The notes under the pieces were generated by a model. The model was not told the DNA's origin, did not search any database, and saw nothing but the letters and a program-made list of their open reading frames with translations. From Takakia lepidozioides (Eukaryota; Streptophyta; Takakiopsida; Takakiales; Takakiaceae), in NCBI GenBank assembly GCA_030704615.1, contig CM060731.1, positions 78,410,756 to 78,474,755 of the forward strand: a stretch of 64,000 nt of DNA, written 5' to 3'. Every line of letters begins with the position of its first letter. Within the stretch, counting starts at the first letter, position 1. The position numbers were made by a program, and so were the translations under genes. Shown in pieces: positions 1 through 10,968 of this stretch.

Positions 1-1543
1 ACTACCGTTGTTGTCATCCAAGACCTGATGAGGTTCATATTCCTCTGACGATCGACGAGGTTCTTGTACTTCCTCGTGTAGATGTACCTAATTTTGATCT
101 AATTATGGATCTTCCTCAGGTAACCAATGAGGCTCAGGACGCTAATGAGGCTTAGGTAGCCAATGAGATAATTGAGGAACCAAATGACGATGAGGAATAT
201 GATGACGAAGGCCTTGATTACTTGGATGACGTTGAGAAAATCACAAATCCTGCGAGCCTCTTCTTTGTGGTGAATCCTGATGATGTGGAGCTAATTGATA
301 GGGGAGGGATTAATCGCAGCAAGGGGCCAGAAATCTGGTTCCGCAAGCGCTTTGATCTTTGGAAGGAAGCTTCTGGCATGGACACTGCTGTAAAACCAGA
401 GGACTTGCCCCTTGATGTGCTTGGTGAATACATGATGTCATTTATCTTTTCTCTGAAGAAATTGAATGGAAATTTGTACCCTAGTGCAACACTCTCCATG
501 ATGTTTTATGCTTGTGGTAGAATAATACGTCGTGCTCAGCTTGCTCGTATTATGAGGAACCGTGTAGATGGGATTTCAATTTTGATTCAGACTCACCCTT
601 ACTTTGAGCGTGCACGTGATGCTCTGGTTTTACACATGGATAGGAGTGTGAAAAGTGGAGCTAACTACAAGAAGAGGAAAACGAGTACTCCAATTACTTG
701 GAGAGATCAGGTTGATCAATGATCCGGATCACCATATTACTAATGCTACAAGTTTGTTGAAAAGGTGGTGCTTCTACTGTCTGTCACGCTTCATGGTGCG
801 TGGTTAGAAATAGGTCCATGCATTGCAGGACATTGACTTTAAGGAAGGGGCTGATATGTATGGAACCTTTGTACTGTTTTCTCAAAGTGACTCCAAAAAA
901 CTATGCTACCTCTATGAGTAGATTCCAGGAGGACCATTTTAGAGACTCAGTTCCTTGCTATGAGGAAGATGTTGTGTTGACATATAGGCAGCTTCTGAGG
1001 CATTCTCCCAGGAAAGATGATCCTAGCAAGGGTCGACACATTTTCTTGTAGCCTATTGCTGGAAATCCTCGATCCAATGCTTGGTACAACATTTTGTGCC
1101 CATGAGATCTAAGCTACCTATAAGATCTGAGCCTATTGTTACACCTATTGCATCTACTGATAGTGTTTTGAAGGAAAAGTACAGTGGTGATTTTGCTGAT
1201 TACTTTGGGGCTCAATTGGCCAATCTGTTGGAAAGTTCATTTTTCAGTTACTCAGTTTGGAAGTGGCTCAGAAGGCAATGAGCATTAATTTGGTGGACAA
1301 ATGTTTTGCATAAAGACACCTTGAAGACATTGTTCAGCGGAGGGTTTGTGCTTGGGGATTCTGAAAAGCGAGCTGCTATTTCTTTTCCTGCAGTGGGAGA
1401 GAAGAGGGAGATCTTTCTTGGCAGTGATGGAGTGAAACCTCCTTAAGAAGCTTTTGTGGCCAGTACAGCTTCAACGATTCTTGATGGTCATATGGAAGTC
1501 ATTCTTGATGCTCTTTTGATCACTCTTCCAGATATGACTCGAA
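1..1543 (+). pseudogene. Crypton/DUF3504-like tyrosine-recombinase remnant
   Basis: The longest open part is 222-722. It continues in other frames to about 1540, with stops and shifts near 720, 806, 1048, 1278 and 1443. The 222-722 product has an acidic leader (DDVEKITNPASLFFVV), then a helical core with RKRFDLWKEASG, LGEYMMSF and FERARDALVLHMDRSVKSG. This order recalls the N-terminal part of the eukaryotic DUF3504/ZMYM-Crypton recombinase domain. A downstream frame (1050-1110) gives an N-x-WYNI segment, where that family has WFKN-PLG. The identification comes from recalled family pattern only. No catalytic R-H-R-Y set could be traced. It is too broken to be expressed as one protein, and a decayed host gene is the alternative. 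The 5' end lies outside the window. Confidence 0.35.
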
Positions 1544-2430
1544 AAGATTGACCTAGACACCTCATGTCACCTCATGTGGAGATAGCTTGGCAGTTTTGAT
1601 TCAGACCGTGACAGCTGGTAGAACTTGAGATTCACCATGATAGGGTTGAGATTCAGACCATGATAGCTTGTAGCTGCATATTGCAGATGATGTACCTAGC
1701 TCTTGAAGCAGTTTTGAGACTATGAAGTAATTTGGGACTTTGTATCGATTTTTCAGACTGTGAAAGCAATTTTGTTATCAACCTGATGTGTAATTCTGTT
1801 TTGATGTATGGAACAATGCGTTTTGATGCATGGGCTTGTGTTTTTTGAGTTTCAGTTGCAATTTTACTCTTGTTTTTGTTTCAATTTTAGTGGCAGCTTC
1901 TAGATCTGCAACTTGTATGAGTCTGCAATTCATAATTATCCATCTCCCTATTTCGCAGAGTATATGGTTGGGGTGGACCCCAGTGTGCATGTGGAGGTGG
2001 GCTTAAACACCAGCCTGGGTGGAACGAGCACCTGCATATGGAGACAATTATCGATAATAATATCATATCTGATTCAGGGAAAAAAACAACCATACGACTA
2101 TTAAGTTGTGCTAAAGCAAAGCAAAGCAAGAGAGCCAATTGTCGTTTGTCTCAAAGATCTTATTTATCCATTTATTAAAGAATTTATAAGGTTGTTTACA
2201 GTTTCACCATTTTTTTTTTGTAAACACAAAACACATCTCTTATTTTTTATCTGGATTTTTTTCATTTTTAACGGAAACAAAAAAATAAAAATAAAATAGA
2301 GGCATATCTGTAAATAAATAAATAAATAAGAAACATCCTATAATCGTACCAAGCGGCTTGCTAAAGTAATATTTTGTCCCCTAGCAAAGATTGGCTAGCC
2401 AAGAGAGTGAAAAAAGATAACCAACATTCA
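1544..2430. other. non-coding stretch, AT-rich
   Basis: No convincing gene. It contains a T-rich tract near 2205-2270 and a short (AAAT)n microsatellite at about 2311-2329, which may be the tail of an unidentified retroposon. Confidence 0.6.
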
Positions 2431-2690
2431 GTAGCTCAGTTGGATAGTGCGCTGAGTGCCACCCAGAGAATTATGGAGTCAAATCCTGCTACCTTGACGG
2501 GTGTGGTATGTTCTTCTCCCCCCTTCCCTTGGGCGGTCTCCCATGCAAAAGCCTTCACGGCGAGGTTACTCTGAAAGATATTATTTTCTCCTCTCACTAT
2601 AACGAAGGGGCCTGATTTGTGGGATGTTGCACAGTTGCTCCCAAGTGTCTCCATTTAAGAAAAACATAAACAAAAAAATACAAAAGATAT
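2431..2690 (+). repeat. tRNA-derived SINE, family A, copy 1
   Basis: The head is tRNA-like: an A-box-like GTAGCTCAGTTGGATAGTGC at 2431 and a B-box-like GAGTCAAATCC about 50 bp later. A family-specific body follows (GACGGGTGTGGTAT, then a CCCTTCCCTTGGGCGGT block, TTATTTTCTCCTCTCAC and GGGGCCTGATTTGTG), ending in an A-rich tail at about 2657-2690. The same body occurs at 2789-2945 and 48993-49224. It is not a functional tRNA gene, because no acceptor stem can be paired. Confidence 0.75.
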
Positions 2691-2788
2691 GAAGATTGGA
2701 GGGAGATAGCAGTGTAGCACCCCCTAAAAACAGGATATTTTAAGCAGAAGTGAGAAAATGCACAACTTACAAGAATATATCTCACCAC

Positions 2789-2945
2789 GAGCCGAGTGCC
2801 ACCCAGGTGATTCTGGGTTCAAATCATGCTACCTTGTCAGGTGTGATATATTCTTCTCTCCCCTTCCTTTGGGAGGTGTCCCTAGAGCCTTGCGCTCGGC
2901 GCCTCATGGCGAGGTTACTATGAAAGAGGTTATTTTCTCCTCTCG
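2789..2945 (+). repeat. tRNA-derived SINE, family A, truncated copy 2
   Basis: It shares GAGTGCCACCCAG, the B-box-like GGGTTCAAATC, the CCCTTCC-TTTGGGAGGTGTCCC block, GCGAGGTTACT and TTATTTTCTCCTCTC with copy 1. The tRNA-like 5' head and the 3' tail are missing or diverged. Confidence 0.65.
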
Positions 2946-4126
2946 ATGTTGCTCACGTGTGCTATCACACTCCAATAGCTAGGATGTGACCTTGTAGCCT
3001 TGTAGTTGTGAACTCGTGAGCCAAGTAGTGTCATCAGACTCACCCATAACTGTCATCCATCTATGATTCTTCATCCAATGATGTCTAAACATGTGTTCTA
3101 GGTGACCCCTCTGAGATCATGATTTGCAACACTTTGATGTTGGAAATTGGGCTTTTATAGGTGGGGTGTTGGATTTGCGTGAGTTACCTTATGATGGCAT
3201 ATCAAGCATCTAGCATATGACCCAGTGGTTAACCTGCCATAGTTTGACTTTTTCAAAAATAGGACCCCCCTACTGCAAAAATGGTGTAATTTTTTCGAAA
3301 ATTAACTTTTTTAAGAACTTGACCAGACATTATGTGCTGAGTACCTTCTTCCTGCACCCACATGCCAATTTCAGGGCAATCAGCTCTAGAAAACACCGCC
3401 CTTGAATGTGGGGCCCATTTATTGGGGCCAAAGGAGAAACATAGCATTTTTTTGATAGTTTTTTAAGATTTCGATGACCCCGATTGAGGCCAGATTAGTA
3501 GGGAGCCTTCATCCCCTTGGGATCCCTCATCCAACAAGCCAAAAATCAATCCAATTTGGCCAACGCCTGTGGTGTTGCCACTTGGTCAAACCTGGGCAAA
3601 TCCCTTCACAATGATTCTCACACACACATAAAAAGAAATCTTAGAAAGAGAATTACCTTCATCAAAACCTGACCCCCTTGCTTGCGTGATGAGACAATCT
3701 CACTTTAACTCAAAATTTTGGGCCCAGTGAGCATTTAAGGTCACAATGACACAAGGTCACCTAATTCAAACATCTATATATATTGGATGTCACCCCATCA
3801 TAAGCTATAAAAGTGGGTCCGAAGTCAACAGGTTAGATAATGTGTGGATGTCCCGGTGCCTTGAATCTTTGACGGAGACTTGGGCAACCACATTGCCCAA
3901 GTTTATGGACGTTATAAAAATTGTCCCAGAGACTCAAGGTAAATTGCCCACATATTACTAAGATGTCCGGTTGACCCAATGACCATTCTTTTATAGCCAT
4001 GAAGTTAGGTATGGCAATGGTGACATCCAACATAGATTACTTTGAATCCTTATCACGCAAAAGTTATTTTCCAAGCTGAAACTGCAAGAACTGGACATGT
4101 TACAACTAGTATGGGGTTGGTACAAC
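2946..4126. other. non-coding stretch
   Basis: No gene recognised. There are no long reading frames with coding character and no clear repeat of a family seen elsewhere in the window. Confidence 0.55.
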
Positions 4127-4202
4127 GTGAGCACACCGGTGAGCACAAATGGCGTGAGCACAAACCCACGGTCATGGAGGTTTTATGTTTTCAAAACGGA
4201 AT
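4127..4202 (+). repeat. left arm of outer inverted repeat
   Basis: Repeated GTGAGCAC(A) units lead into CCCACGGTCATGG, AGGTTTTATG and TTTTCAAAACGGAAT. The reverse complement of 29451-29542 carries the same blocks in the same order (GTGAGCAC, CCCACGGTCGTGG, AGTTTTATG, TTTTCAAAACGGAAT). The two arms face each other about 25 kb apart and bracket the whole transposon nest. They probably end an outer, possibly non-autonomous, DNA transposon. Confidence 0.5.
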
Positions 4203-4367
4203 GTAGCTCAGTGGTAATGGGCACATACCATGTTGGATGTGGTTGTGGGTTCAAACCAGGGTCTAGTGTCATGAAAGTGTCCACCTTTCAGCTGGAAGGT
4301 AGTAGCCTTTGTGGTGAAGAGACACCATAAGTTACGCTCCCTTCAGGAGGCGTCATACTTTACTTTT
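4203..4367 (+). repeat. tRNA-derived SINE, family B, with 15-bp target duplication
   Basis: An A-box-like GTAGCTCAGTGGTAATGGG, a B-box-like GGGTTCAAACC, a body with GTGTCCACCTTTC and AGACACCATAA, and a tail with CTTCAGGAGGCGTCATA then a T-rich end. It is flanked by perfect 15-bp direct repeats TTTTCAAAACGGAAT at 4188-4202 and 4368-4382, the mark of target-primed retroposition. It inserted into the left arm of the outer inverted repeat. Confidence 0.85.
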
Positions 4368-4382
4368 TTTTCAAAACGGAAT

Positions 4383-5423
4383 AAAACCCCAAAACCTTAA
4401 TGCAAAATAGACACCCATAATGTATATCTACAAGCTCCAAGTTCCACATATCTACAGCTTTGGTATCCTACAAAAGAATAACACATTAGGGAAAAACAAA
4501 GTCACAATTACCAGCACCATCCAAAACACACAAATACCAAACAATAGTTGAACAATTATAATGAGGTAAACAACGGGTTTTGTTAACGAAATAAATCAAG
4601 GTATCGGGTTTCGCCAACGAAATAATGAATTTCGCCGGCGAAATTTCCAGGTGTCGCTGCGTAGGTCATTATCTTATGGTTTCGTGGGTGAAACAAAATG
4701 TATCGTGTTTGTTTTTGCATATAAGAGACAACATGAGATTGTTTTATTTCGCTAACAAATTAGGGTGATAGGGCGACTAACCCACGGAAATAAGATGACT
4801 AACCATCTTCGTGTGGCTTGTGCTCACGTGAGCACAAGTCTGCTCATGTGAACACATTGTGCTAACTGTGAGCACAAATTGCACATTTTTGTTTCGTTAT
4901 CGCATCTTTTCAAGAATATTCTAGGAATTTTTGGTATATCCTCTTCTGCGTGCTACCCACCCTCGAACTAGTAGAACCAGACCTAGCAGATGAGCCCCCA
5001 AGAAAAATAATTCTGATCAATACATACGGACTGATATGCTTGAGAAATATCCTACAGAAAAATCACGCTGATCACCAAGACAAGCTGGATTTTTAACTTA
5101 TTTAAATTTGGAACATTACAACCTTTGCGAGTTACAGAGATTGTGGCCAAACGTGCCAAGGAGGGCACTTACCAGCTGAGCTACCAACCAATGTGCCACT
5201 AATATATTTTTGCATAGAATGGAGCCAATCAATCAATGATCAATTTAAATACAAAAGCTTGAAATGGTCGCTCAAGAACTCCCACTTATCAGGCTCAATG
5301 CATCAAATGGATTGCCTCTTATAGGGCCCACCCCCAAAAGGGGTAGTAGCCAAGAAGTGAAGATGTCGTCCCAAACAATTCCACATTCAATCTCTCTCAA
5401 CATCCCCTAGATTAGACAACCAA
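4383..5423. other. interior of outer element, no gene
   Basis: No coding gene. Several GAAA/TTTCG-rich phrases (TTTCGCC-AACGAAATAA) occur at 4575-4650, and clustered GTGCTCAC/GTGAGCAC palindromes at about 4819-4876. Similar phrases recur at 28900-29450, supporting one outer element split by the nest. Confidence 0.45.
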
Positions 5424-5580
5424 GTTGTAGCCCAGTGGTAATTAGCACTTACCACCTCGGAAGTGGTTGTGGGTTCAATCCACCGATTGGTGTCACAAAG
5501 GTGTCTAGTGTCCACCTTTCTGCTAGAAGCATGCTAGAAGCAGTAGCCCTTTGGGGTAAAGAGACACCATAAAACAAAAA
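5424..5580 (+). repeat. tRNA-derived SINE, family B, copy 2
   Basis: GTAGCCCAGTGGTAATTAGC (A-box-like), GGTTGTGGGTTCAATCC (B-box-like), GTGTCCACCTTTCTGC and AGAGACACCATAA are present. The copy ends in an A-rich tail at about 5570-5590. Confidence 0.75.
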
Positions 5581-5594
5581 AATACAAAAAATAC

Positions 5595-5753
5595 GATGCC
5601 TCCCGAAGGGAACGTAACTTATGGTGTCACTTGACCCTGAAGGGCTACTGCCTTCCAGCAAGAAGGTTGACACCTTCATGACACACCCAACGGTGGTTTG
5701 AACCCACAACCACATCCAACGTGGTATGTGCCCATTACCACTGGGCTACATGC
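5595..5753 (-). repeat. tRNA-derived SINE, family B, copy 3 (inverted)
   Basis: The reverse complement reads GTAGCCCAGTGGTAATGGGC, then GGTTGTGGGTTCAAACC, then a truncated body and TGACACCATAAGTTACG. It lies tail to tail with copy 2. Confidence 0.75.
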
Positions 5754-5780
5754 TGGTTGTTAAAGACACCATAATTTACA

Positions 5781-5935
5781 ACGACGCTACCGCGTGAGCG
5801 TGTGAGCGTACGCTCGCACAACGATGACGTGGCGTGAGCCTACGCTCACACAGCTGACGTGGCGCTAATGCTGACGTGGCGTGAGCCTGGTCCAGGTCAT
5901 GCCACGTCACCACAAAGAAGGTGGGCCTATAACCG
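5781..5935. repeat. left subterminal repeat array of element B
   Basis: Dense copies of GTGAGCGTACGCTC, TGACGTGGCGTGAGCCTACG and GACGTGGC in both orientations, ending near CCTATAACCGTGG. The same units occur at 14754-14900, 25870-26092 and 28605-28669, that is, at the ends of both elements. Subterminal arrays of this kind usually bind the transposase. The repeated TGACGTGG also matches the ACGT-core sites of plant bZIP factors. Confidence 0.6.
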
Positions 5936-6004
5936 TGGGGCCCCCAACTGCTGATTTCACCACATGAAGGTGAAACGGATGAAGGGTTTCGGGCTTTCCT
6001 GGAG

Positions 6005-6223
6005 TTCAACCTTCTGTTAACAAGAGCTTCATTTCCTAGAACTGAAATGAACGTTGTGTTAACACGAGGTTGTTTTCCTGGTGTCAATACGAGGTTGATT
6101 CGGAGAACTTCATATCAACCTCGTGTTGACACGATGTTGTTTTCTTAGAACTAAAATCAACCTTGTGTCGGCACAAGGGGGATTTGGAAAACTCCAAGTA
6201 AACCTCGTGTTAACACGAGGTTG
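6005..6223. repeat. cluster of GTTAAC-centred palindromes
   Basis: Five or six palindromic units of about 22 bp lie within about 220 bp. The best is at 6201-6222 (core CCTCGTGTTAACACGAGG, self-complementary). Weaker copies are near 6008, 6051, 6083, 6115 and 6151. They lie beyond the 3' end of the element B transposase remnant. They share the GTYRAC-like centre, but not the arms, with the intronic palindromes of element A. Confidence 0.7.
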
Positions 6224-6426
6224 CTTTGATCATCTGTCTATCTGAAGGTAGTTTCTTGTGCTTGCTAATGAAAACAAAATGACAAACCAATGCGACAAAT
6301 GCATTGACCCACGCATAGCAAAGATGTTAGACGACATACATTGAGAGACACTGGACTTGAACAGTCATTCCATTACAAGTTGTAGTTAAGGAAAACACAG
6401 ATTTCGGAGTGTCAAGTGCATGCTTT

Positions 6427-7621
6427 CTATAGGCTTGTATCCCGCTGTAGAAGTATGTTGACTTCGTTGAAACTCATAGTGGCGTGGTGAATGAAGAAGT
6501 CCCGCTTTGGATCACAAACCATCCTTCTCAAGAAGACGAAGTAAAGGTGTTTGCATGGTATGAACTTCCCTCTCTTTCCCAAACTACTTGAAAGCATACC
6601 AACAAAATCAGGACAGATACAATTGGGAAAATTGGAAACAGTGATGTCGTACGTCTTGTCTTGCAGCGCAGATGCGGATGAGATCATGGTGAAGACCTGA
6701 CCATACCCTGGATCAGGCACTTCCATTGTTCCCGCAACACGAGCGTGAAGCATTCTCGCGGACTCGATTTTGCCTTAGTGTTCTGCGGTTGGAGGGAATC
6801 GTCGAACCAGCTTCTCATTCCGTCTGATTGGCCACGAGTGAGCGTCAGGCGGAGGTACCCGTGAACCGCTTGTACTTGAAGCACCTTCACGTGTAATGGA
6901 ATGTCTGGCTAGGGAGAAACCCGCCTCTTCCAGCATTGCGATCTCTTGGTGAGTGAGACTTGTGCCCATCTTCACAGGCCACACGGTTGGTGGAGTAGGC
7001 TTCCTCACCACGGAGGGCCTCACTGTCCTACGCACACATCTCCCGCAATCGTCAGCGCAAAACCAGAACTTGTGGTTCTTTGCCTCTCATTGGCCGTAAG
7101 GGAGAAACAAACCAGTGAATATAGGAGCTACAGTGCGTTCTTTCCCTCTGGATATTAATGATGTACATTTTTCATGATTGGTGGCCCTGATCGCCGCGCA
7201 TTTCACACGCGATCCAGCACTTGTGCGTTCTATATGCCAAACCTCATCCAAGGACATGGACTCTATTACATGCGGCACCATGTTCTGGTCTTCAACCATT
7301 GCAGTGACAGTGTTTGATGCAGGGGTCCGGTCTGGGGCAGAATGGCCCTCACCTGTGGATGTTCCGCAATTCCATCTCTGATCCAAAGGAACACGTGGCG
7401 TCGAAAACTTGACCCAGTCCGCCCTATGGGAATCTGCATCCGATCCGGGAGGGGTATCCAATTTCTGTTTGCAAGACCCGAATCTCTCTTCGCCTTCCAG
7501 ATGGGGAACTCTTCCCACGAGAGGGGTGCCATCTGCACATATGCTCACTGCCCGCGCTATTTTGCTGGGCCCCGATCTTCTGGCTGCCTGCAACATCAAC
7601 TTGCGCCTGTCCGGGCCTTTG
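6427..7621 (-). pseudogene. MULE-like transposase, C-terminal half, element B
   Basis: Minus-strand fragments correspond in order to the C-terminal half of the element A transposase. They run from KGPD and the KIARAVSI region (7599 downwards) through VWHIERTS and TVRPSVVRKPTPPTVWPVK to the SWIM zinc finger (CICPDF, then CKHLYF, about 6540-6640) and the ending FNEVNILLQRD at 6427. Frameshifts separate 7599-7087, 7035-6775 and 6753-6427; one is a short deletion after PYGQ. The gene continues at 12292 on the other side of the CACTA element. It is non-functional. Confidence 0.8.
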
Positions 7622-7624
7622 CCT

Positions 7625-7652
7625 CACTACAACAGATTGCGGCTTTTACGAC
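7625..7652 (+). repeat. left terminal inverted repeat of CACTA element
   Basis: Starts CACTACAACAGATTGCGG and pairs with 12261-12288, with two mismatches. Subterminal TTTGCAGTCGTAAAA phrases follow at about 7695-7715. Confidence 0.9.
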
Positions 7653-8090
7653 TCCCATGGGTGCACAGTCATGACAGATTTGTGGCAAAATTGCCATTTG
7701 CAGTCGTAAAATGCTTTTGAAGTCATAATGCAGGTCTGGGGAAGGCGTATATGCGACTGCATGGCTCCGGACTTTGCGGAACACAGGTCAAACATGTTTG
7801 ACCACAAATATTGGCATGGCAGATATGACTACCAGTCACGGTCATGGCTACACTAGAATGACGTGTGTATATTGCTAGAAAGACATATGACTTCATGACT
7901 CTCACTCTAATGCATTCTGCCAGATCATCACATGGATGAATCACTACATGACTGCACATGTCAACACATGCTGTTCTGGTTATATATATAATATATGAGT
8001 ATTTATATTTTGAAAAAACGGAGACTCTGACCACTAGAATCAATTTAAAAAAAAAACAAAATGCAATTAAAAAAAAAAAAAAACACACAT

Positions 8091-8297
8091 CGGCTGGTAA
8101 GTGCACAGTGTGTCGCCCTGGTGGTTTGGGGTTCAAACCCGCTGCCTTATCCCGTGTGTGGGATTGTTCGTGACAGTATGTCTGGGCGTTGATCGTCCTG
8201 TACGTCTTATGGCCCATGAATGAAGGCGGGTGAATTTTCCCCCCTCCTCAAGGACCTGTGGTTTCCTTTAAGAAAAGAAAAGAAAAAAGAAAAATCA
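8091..8297 (+). repeat. tRNA-derived SINE-like element, family C
   Basis: The B-box-like sequence GGGGTTCAAACCC is at about 8129. The body ends CCTCAAGGACCTGTGG, followed by a purine-rich AAGAAAAG tail (8270-8297). It lies inside the CACTA element and is unrelated in body sequence to families A and B. Confidence 0.5.
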
Positions 8298-8611
8298 AAG
8301 AGGGGCTTTTAGGGTTTACAAAAAGGTTAAAAAACTTAAAAAGTTGCCCATCACGGTAGCGTGAACAGACTTAGAGCGAGCGGGAGGGAGAGAGAGAGAG
8401 GGTTGGGACTTAGAGCGAGCGAGCGGGAGAGAGGGCAAACATGCATGGGAGGCCCGCAGTTGGATCAACCTTCGCATTTGGAGCAAGCAACCCTAGAAAC
8501 GCTACGGTACGTGTGCGAGGAGGTTTCGGCTGGGAGCCCGCCGTTCTTGGGAGAGTCAGCTTCGTCTTAGCAGGCCGTGTTTCAATCTCTACCCGCTCGG
8601 CCGTGATTTTA

Positions 8612-8945
8612 CAGCACGGAGCAGAGCTGGCATGAGTTTCTAAAAGATCCTTCACGATGGTGGGACAACCGCAATCGCAAGGTGTGGCTTTTTCTTAATG
8701 TACGATGTGAAGAAGTTTGTCCATCCTGCAAATGTGGGTTGTTGACTCCTGTTAGTACCATGATTTGGTATTCTTCCTGATGTTTACAAGGTTCTTGGGA
8801 GAGTTAGCTTGGTCTTAGCAGGCCGTGTTTCAATCTCTGCCCACTCAGTTGCACCGTGGTGGTTCTCACTGACCAATCCGACATTACCTGACTACAGAAA
8901 CAAGCAGCACACTGAAGAGGTCCTCTTGGGTTCATGGTCAGTCAA
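8612..8945 (+). pseudogene. OSB/PDF-motif gene fragment, copy 1 (in CACTA)
   Basis: One stretch encodes FLKDPSRWWDNRNRK (about 8638-8680). After intron-like sequence it continues TNPTLPDYRNKQHTEEVLL (about 8875-8935). Together these resemble the PDF motif of plant organellar single-stranded-DNA-binding (OSB) proteins, in which LW..F.DP..WWDNR..K is followed by P-D-F/Y-K. The fragment has no start and no intact frame. It is duplicated at 9052-9360. Confidence 0.6.
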
Positions 8946-9051
8946 ATCCTCCATGGGCCATGACACAAGGTCGAGGACAATGTGGTGAGGGCACCTTCTT
9001 CTTCAACCTATTTCAGCCTGTTTTGCCCTCTCATCAGACTCGGCCCTTCAT

Positions 9052-9360
9052 TTGCAGCACGGAGCAGAGTTGGCATGAGATTTTTAAAGATCCTTCACGA
9101 TGGTGCGACAACCGCAATGGCAAGGTGTGGCTTTTCCTTAATGTACGATATGAAGAAGTTTGTCCATCCTGCAAATGTGGGCTGTTGGCTCCTGTTAGTA
9201 CCATGATTTGGTATTCTTCCTGATGTTTCAAGGTTCTTGGGAGAGTCAGCTTGGTCTTAGCAGGCCATGTTTCAATCTCTGCTTGCTCATCTGCACGGTG
9301 CTGGTTCTCACAGACCAATCCCACATTACCTGACTACAAGACACAAGCAGCACACACAAG
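9052..9360 (+). pseudogene. OSB/PDF-motif gene fragment, copy 2 (in CACTA)
   Basis: Duplicate of 8612-8945. It encodes EIFKDPSRWCDNRNGK, with one Trp of the WWDNR core changed to Cys, then TNPTLPDYK near 9318. About 100 bp of intron-like sequence between them (TACCATGATTTGGTATTCTT) is shared with copy 1, so genomic DNA rather than cDNA was captured and then duplicated. Confidence 0.6.
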
Positions 9361-9613
9361 AAGCACATGATTACCTATGATTACCTGTGGATTTAGCTAT
9401 AAGAAACCTGCATGGGTAGATGGTGAACTGGAAGCCGCAGGAGTAGCGGCACAATTGATAAAATCAAGCACTGCTAATAAAGGCACCTTCTTCAACACAT
9501 TTCACCCTGTTTTTCCCTCTTATCAGAACCGGCCCTAAATTTCAATGTCTGCAAGTTAGCTGGTTGAGTGAATCTAGTTGGAGTGACTTTGACATGATAC
9601 TGCCAATGTGACA
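9361..9613 (+). repeat. direct repeat inside CACTA (partner 10969-11223)
   Basis: About 253 bp, nearly identical to 10969-11223. It begins AAGCACATGATTACC and includes the OSB-like coding phrase YKKPAWVDGELEAAG, which is the third block of the PDF motif (P-W-V after a basic patch). The high identity shows a recent internal duplication. Confidence 0.85.
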
Positions 9614-9654
9614 AGAGTATGCATTGAACCCATTGGTAGCGGGATATTGGGATA

Positions 9655-10360
9655 TCTCTTGGCCATGTGCCATCGTCAAAGCTGAAACTGTACTAGTTGT
9701 CATTCTGACCACTGCCCTAGTGGACATGTATGCCAAATGTGGGTGCAGCAAGCCTGATGCAAAGGGAGAGTTCGACAACATGGCTAAATGAGATGTGGTG
9801 TTGTGGACTGCCATGATTGTAAGGTGTGTGTAGCATAGGTGTGGGAGTAAGGCTTTGGAAACCTAAGAACAAATGATGTGGGAAAGGATGAAGCCAAACC
9901 AGGTCATGTTCATTTGTGTTTGTTAATATGCATATGCGAGCCTAGCAGCCCTGGGAAGGGGCCAAGAGGTTCATGGTGACATCATCAAAGCTGGAATTGT
10001 ACCTGATGTCATTCTGAACATTCCCCTGGTGTACATGTATGTCGAATGCGAGCATGGTAGCCCTGGAAAGGACGCAAAGGTCCATTATCAAATCTGGAAT
10101 TGTACCACTAGATGTCACTCTAAACACTGCCTTGGTGGATATGTATGTCAAATGCACGCCTGGCAGCCCTGAAAAAGGGTACAAAGGTCCACGGTGATAT
10201 TGTCAAAGCTGGTATTGTATTTGATGTGATTCTGAACGTTGCCGTAGTGGAAATGTATGCCAAGGTTGCAGGGTGCAACTACAAGGATACATGGTTGTTT
10301 TGATAATATGGCTGAATGAGATGTGGTACCAGCCTAGCCCATAATTGCACTTACCTAGAG
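9655..10360 (+). pseudogene. PPR-protein gene fragments (in CACTA)
   Basis: Broken frames encode PLS-type pentatricopeptide repeats: TALVDMYAKCGCS (about 9710), EFDNMAK-stop-DVVLWTAMI (about 9770-9820), ERMKPNQVMFI, then HGDIIKAGIVPDVILN (about 9973-10020), LNTALVDMYVKC (about 10120-10155) and HGDIVKAGI (about 10190). Adjacent PPR units are re-duplicated and separated by stops. A trace recurs near 10590-10680. The LVDMYAKCG and DVV-WTAMI signatures are characteristic of plant PPR proteins. The parent gene is not in the window. Confidence 0.75.
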
Positions 10361-10689
10361 TAGGCAATGAGTGAAGACGGGGTTTGTGACTCCATACACC
10401 CCAATTTGGCAGACAAGTCCACAAGGGCATAGTTCATAACAACATTTGTTTAATTCCAGCTTGGACGAGGATGATGATCCCAGGATATGCACAACAACGG
10501 CACGGGATGGAGGCCCTTTGGAGAGGTCTATGAGCAAGTGGTGTGGGAAGGGATACTGCAGCGCAACCACATCGCGTTTGTTACATTTGCAACATGTGTG
10601 CAAGCCTGGCAGCCCTGCAAAATAGCAAAGAGGTTTGTGGTGGAATTGTACTAGATGTCGATCTGAACTTTGACATGATGCCAATGTGA

Positions 10690-10960
10690 CAACAGGAAAG
10701 TATCCAGAAACAGGTCACAGAGACGAGGAGAAGTTGTGGAATGGTGGGACAACCGAGGGAAAAAGGTGCATGTTAGATTATAGAGGGCAGACACAATTCA
10801 GCATAGGAACTAGTGTGATAAGCTGAGTTGGGTGTTTCCTAGAACAAATGTAGGCTGTCATTATCAGCTGCAAGGCAAGGAAGTATGCATGATTTGTGCA
10901 GAAGCAGTGATAGCTGAAAGAGCAGGGATAGAGTATGGGTCCAGATTCATCCAAGAGGGC
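10690..10960 (+). pseudogene. OSB/PDF-motif fragment, copy 3 (in CACTA)
   Basis: The codons for WWDNRGKK lie at about 10743-10770, just after GEVVEW. The preceding block is shortened relative to 11240-11320. The remainder resembles the intron of copy 4. Confidence 0.5.
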
Positions 10961-10968
10961 CAGATTTC

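Noticed and set aside
2431-2510. tRNA gene
   Set aside because: A- and B-box-like sequences are present, but no cloverleaf or acceptor stem can be drawn. The same head and a long shared body recur at other loci with A-rich tails, so it is a SINE.
7087-7720. plus-strand ORFs over the transposase remnant and CACTA border
   Set aside because: They are antisense to the clearly homologous minus-strand transposase fragments and cross a transposon border.
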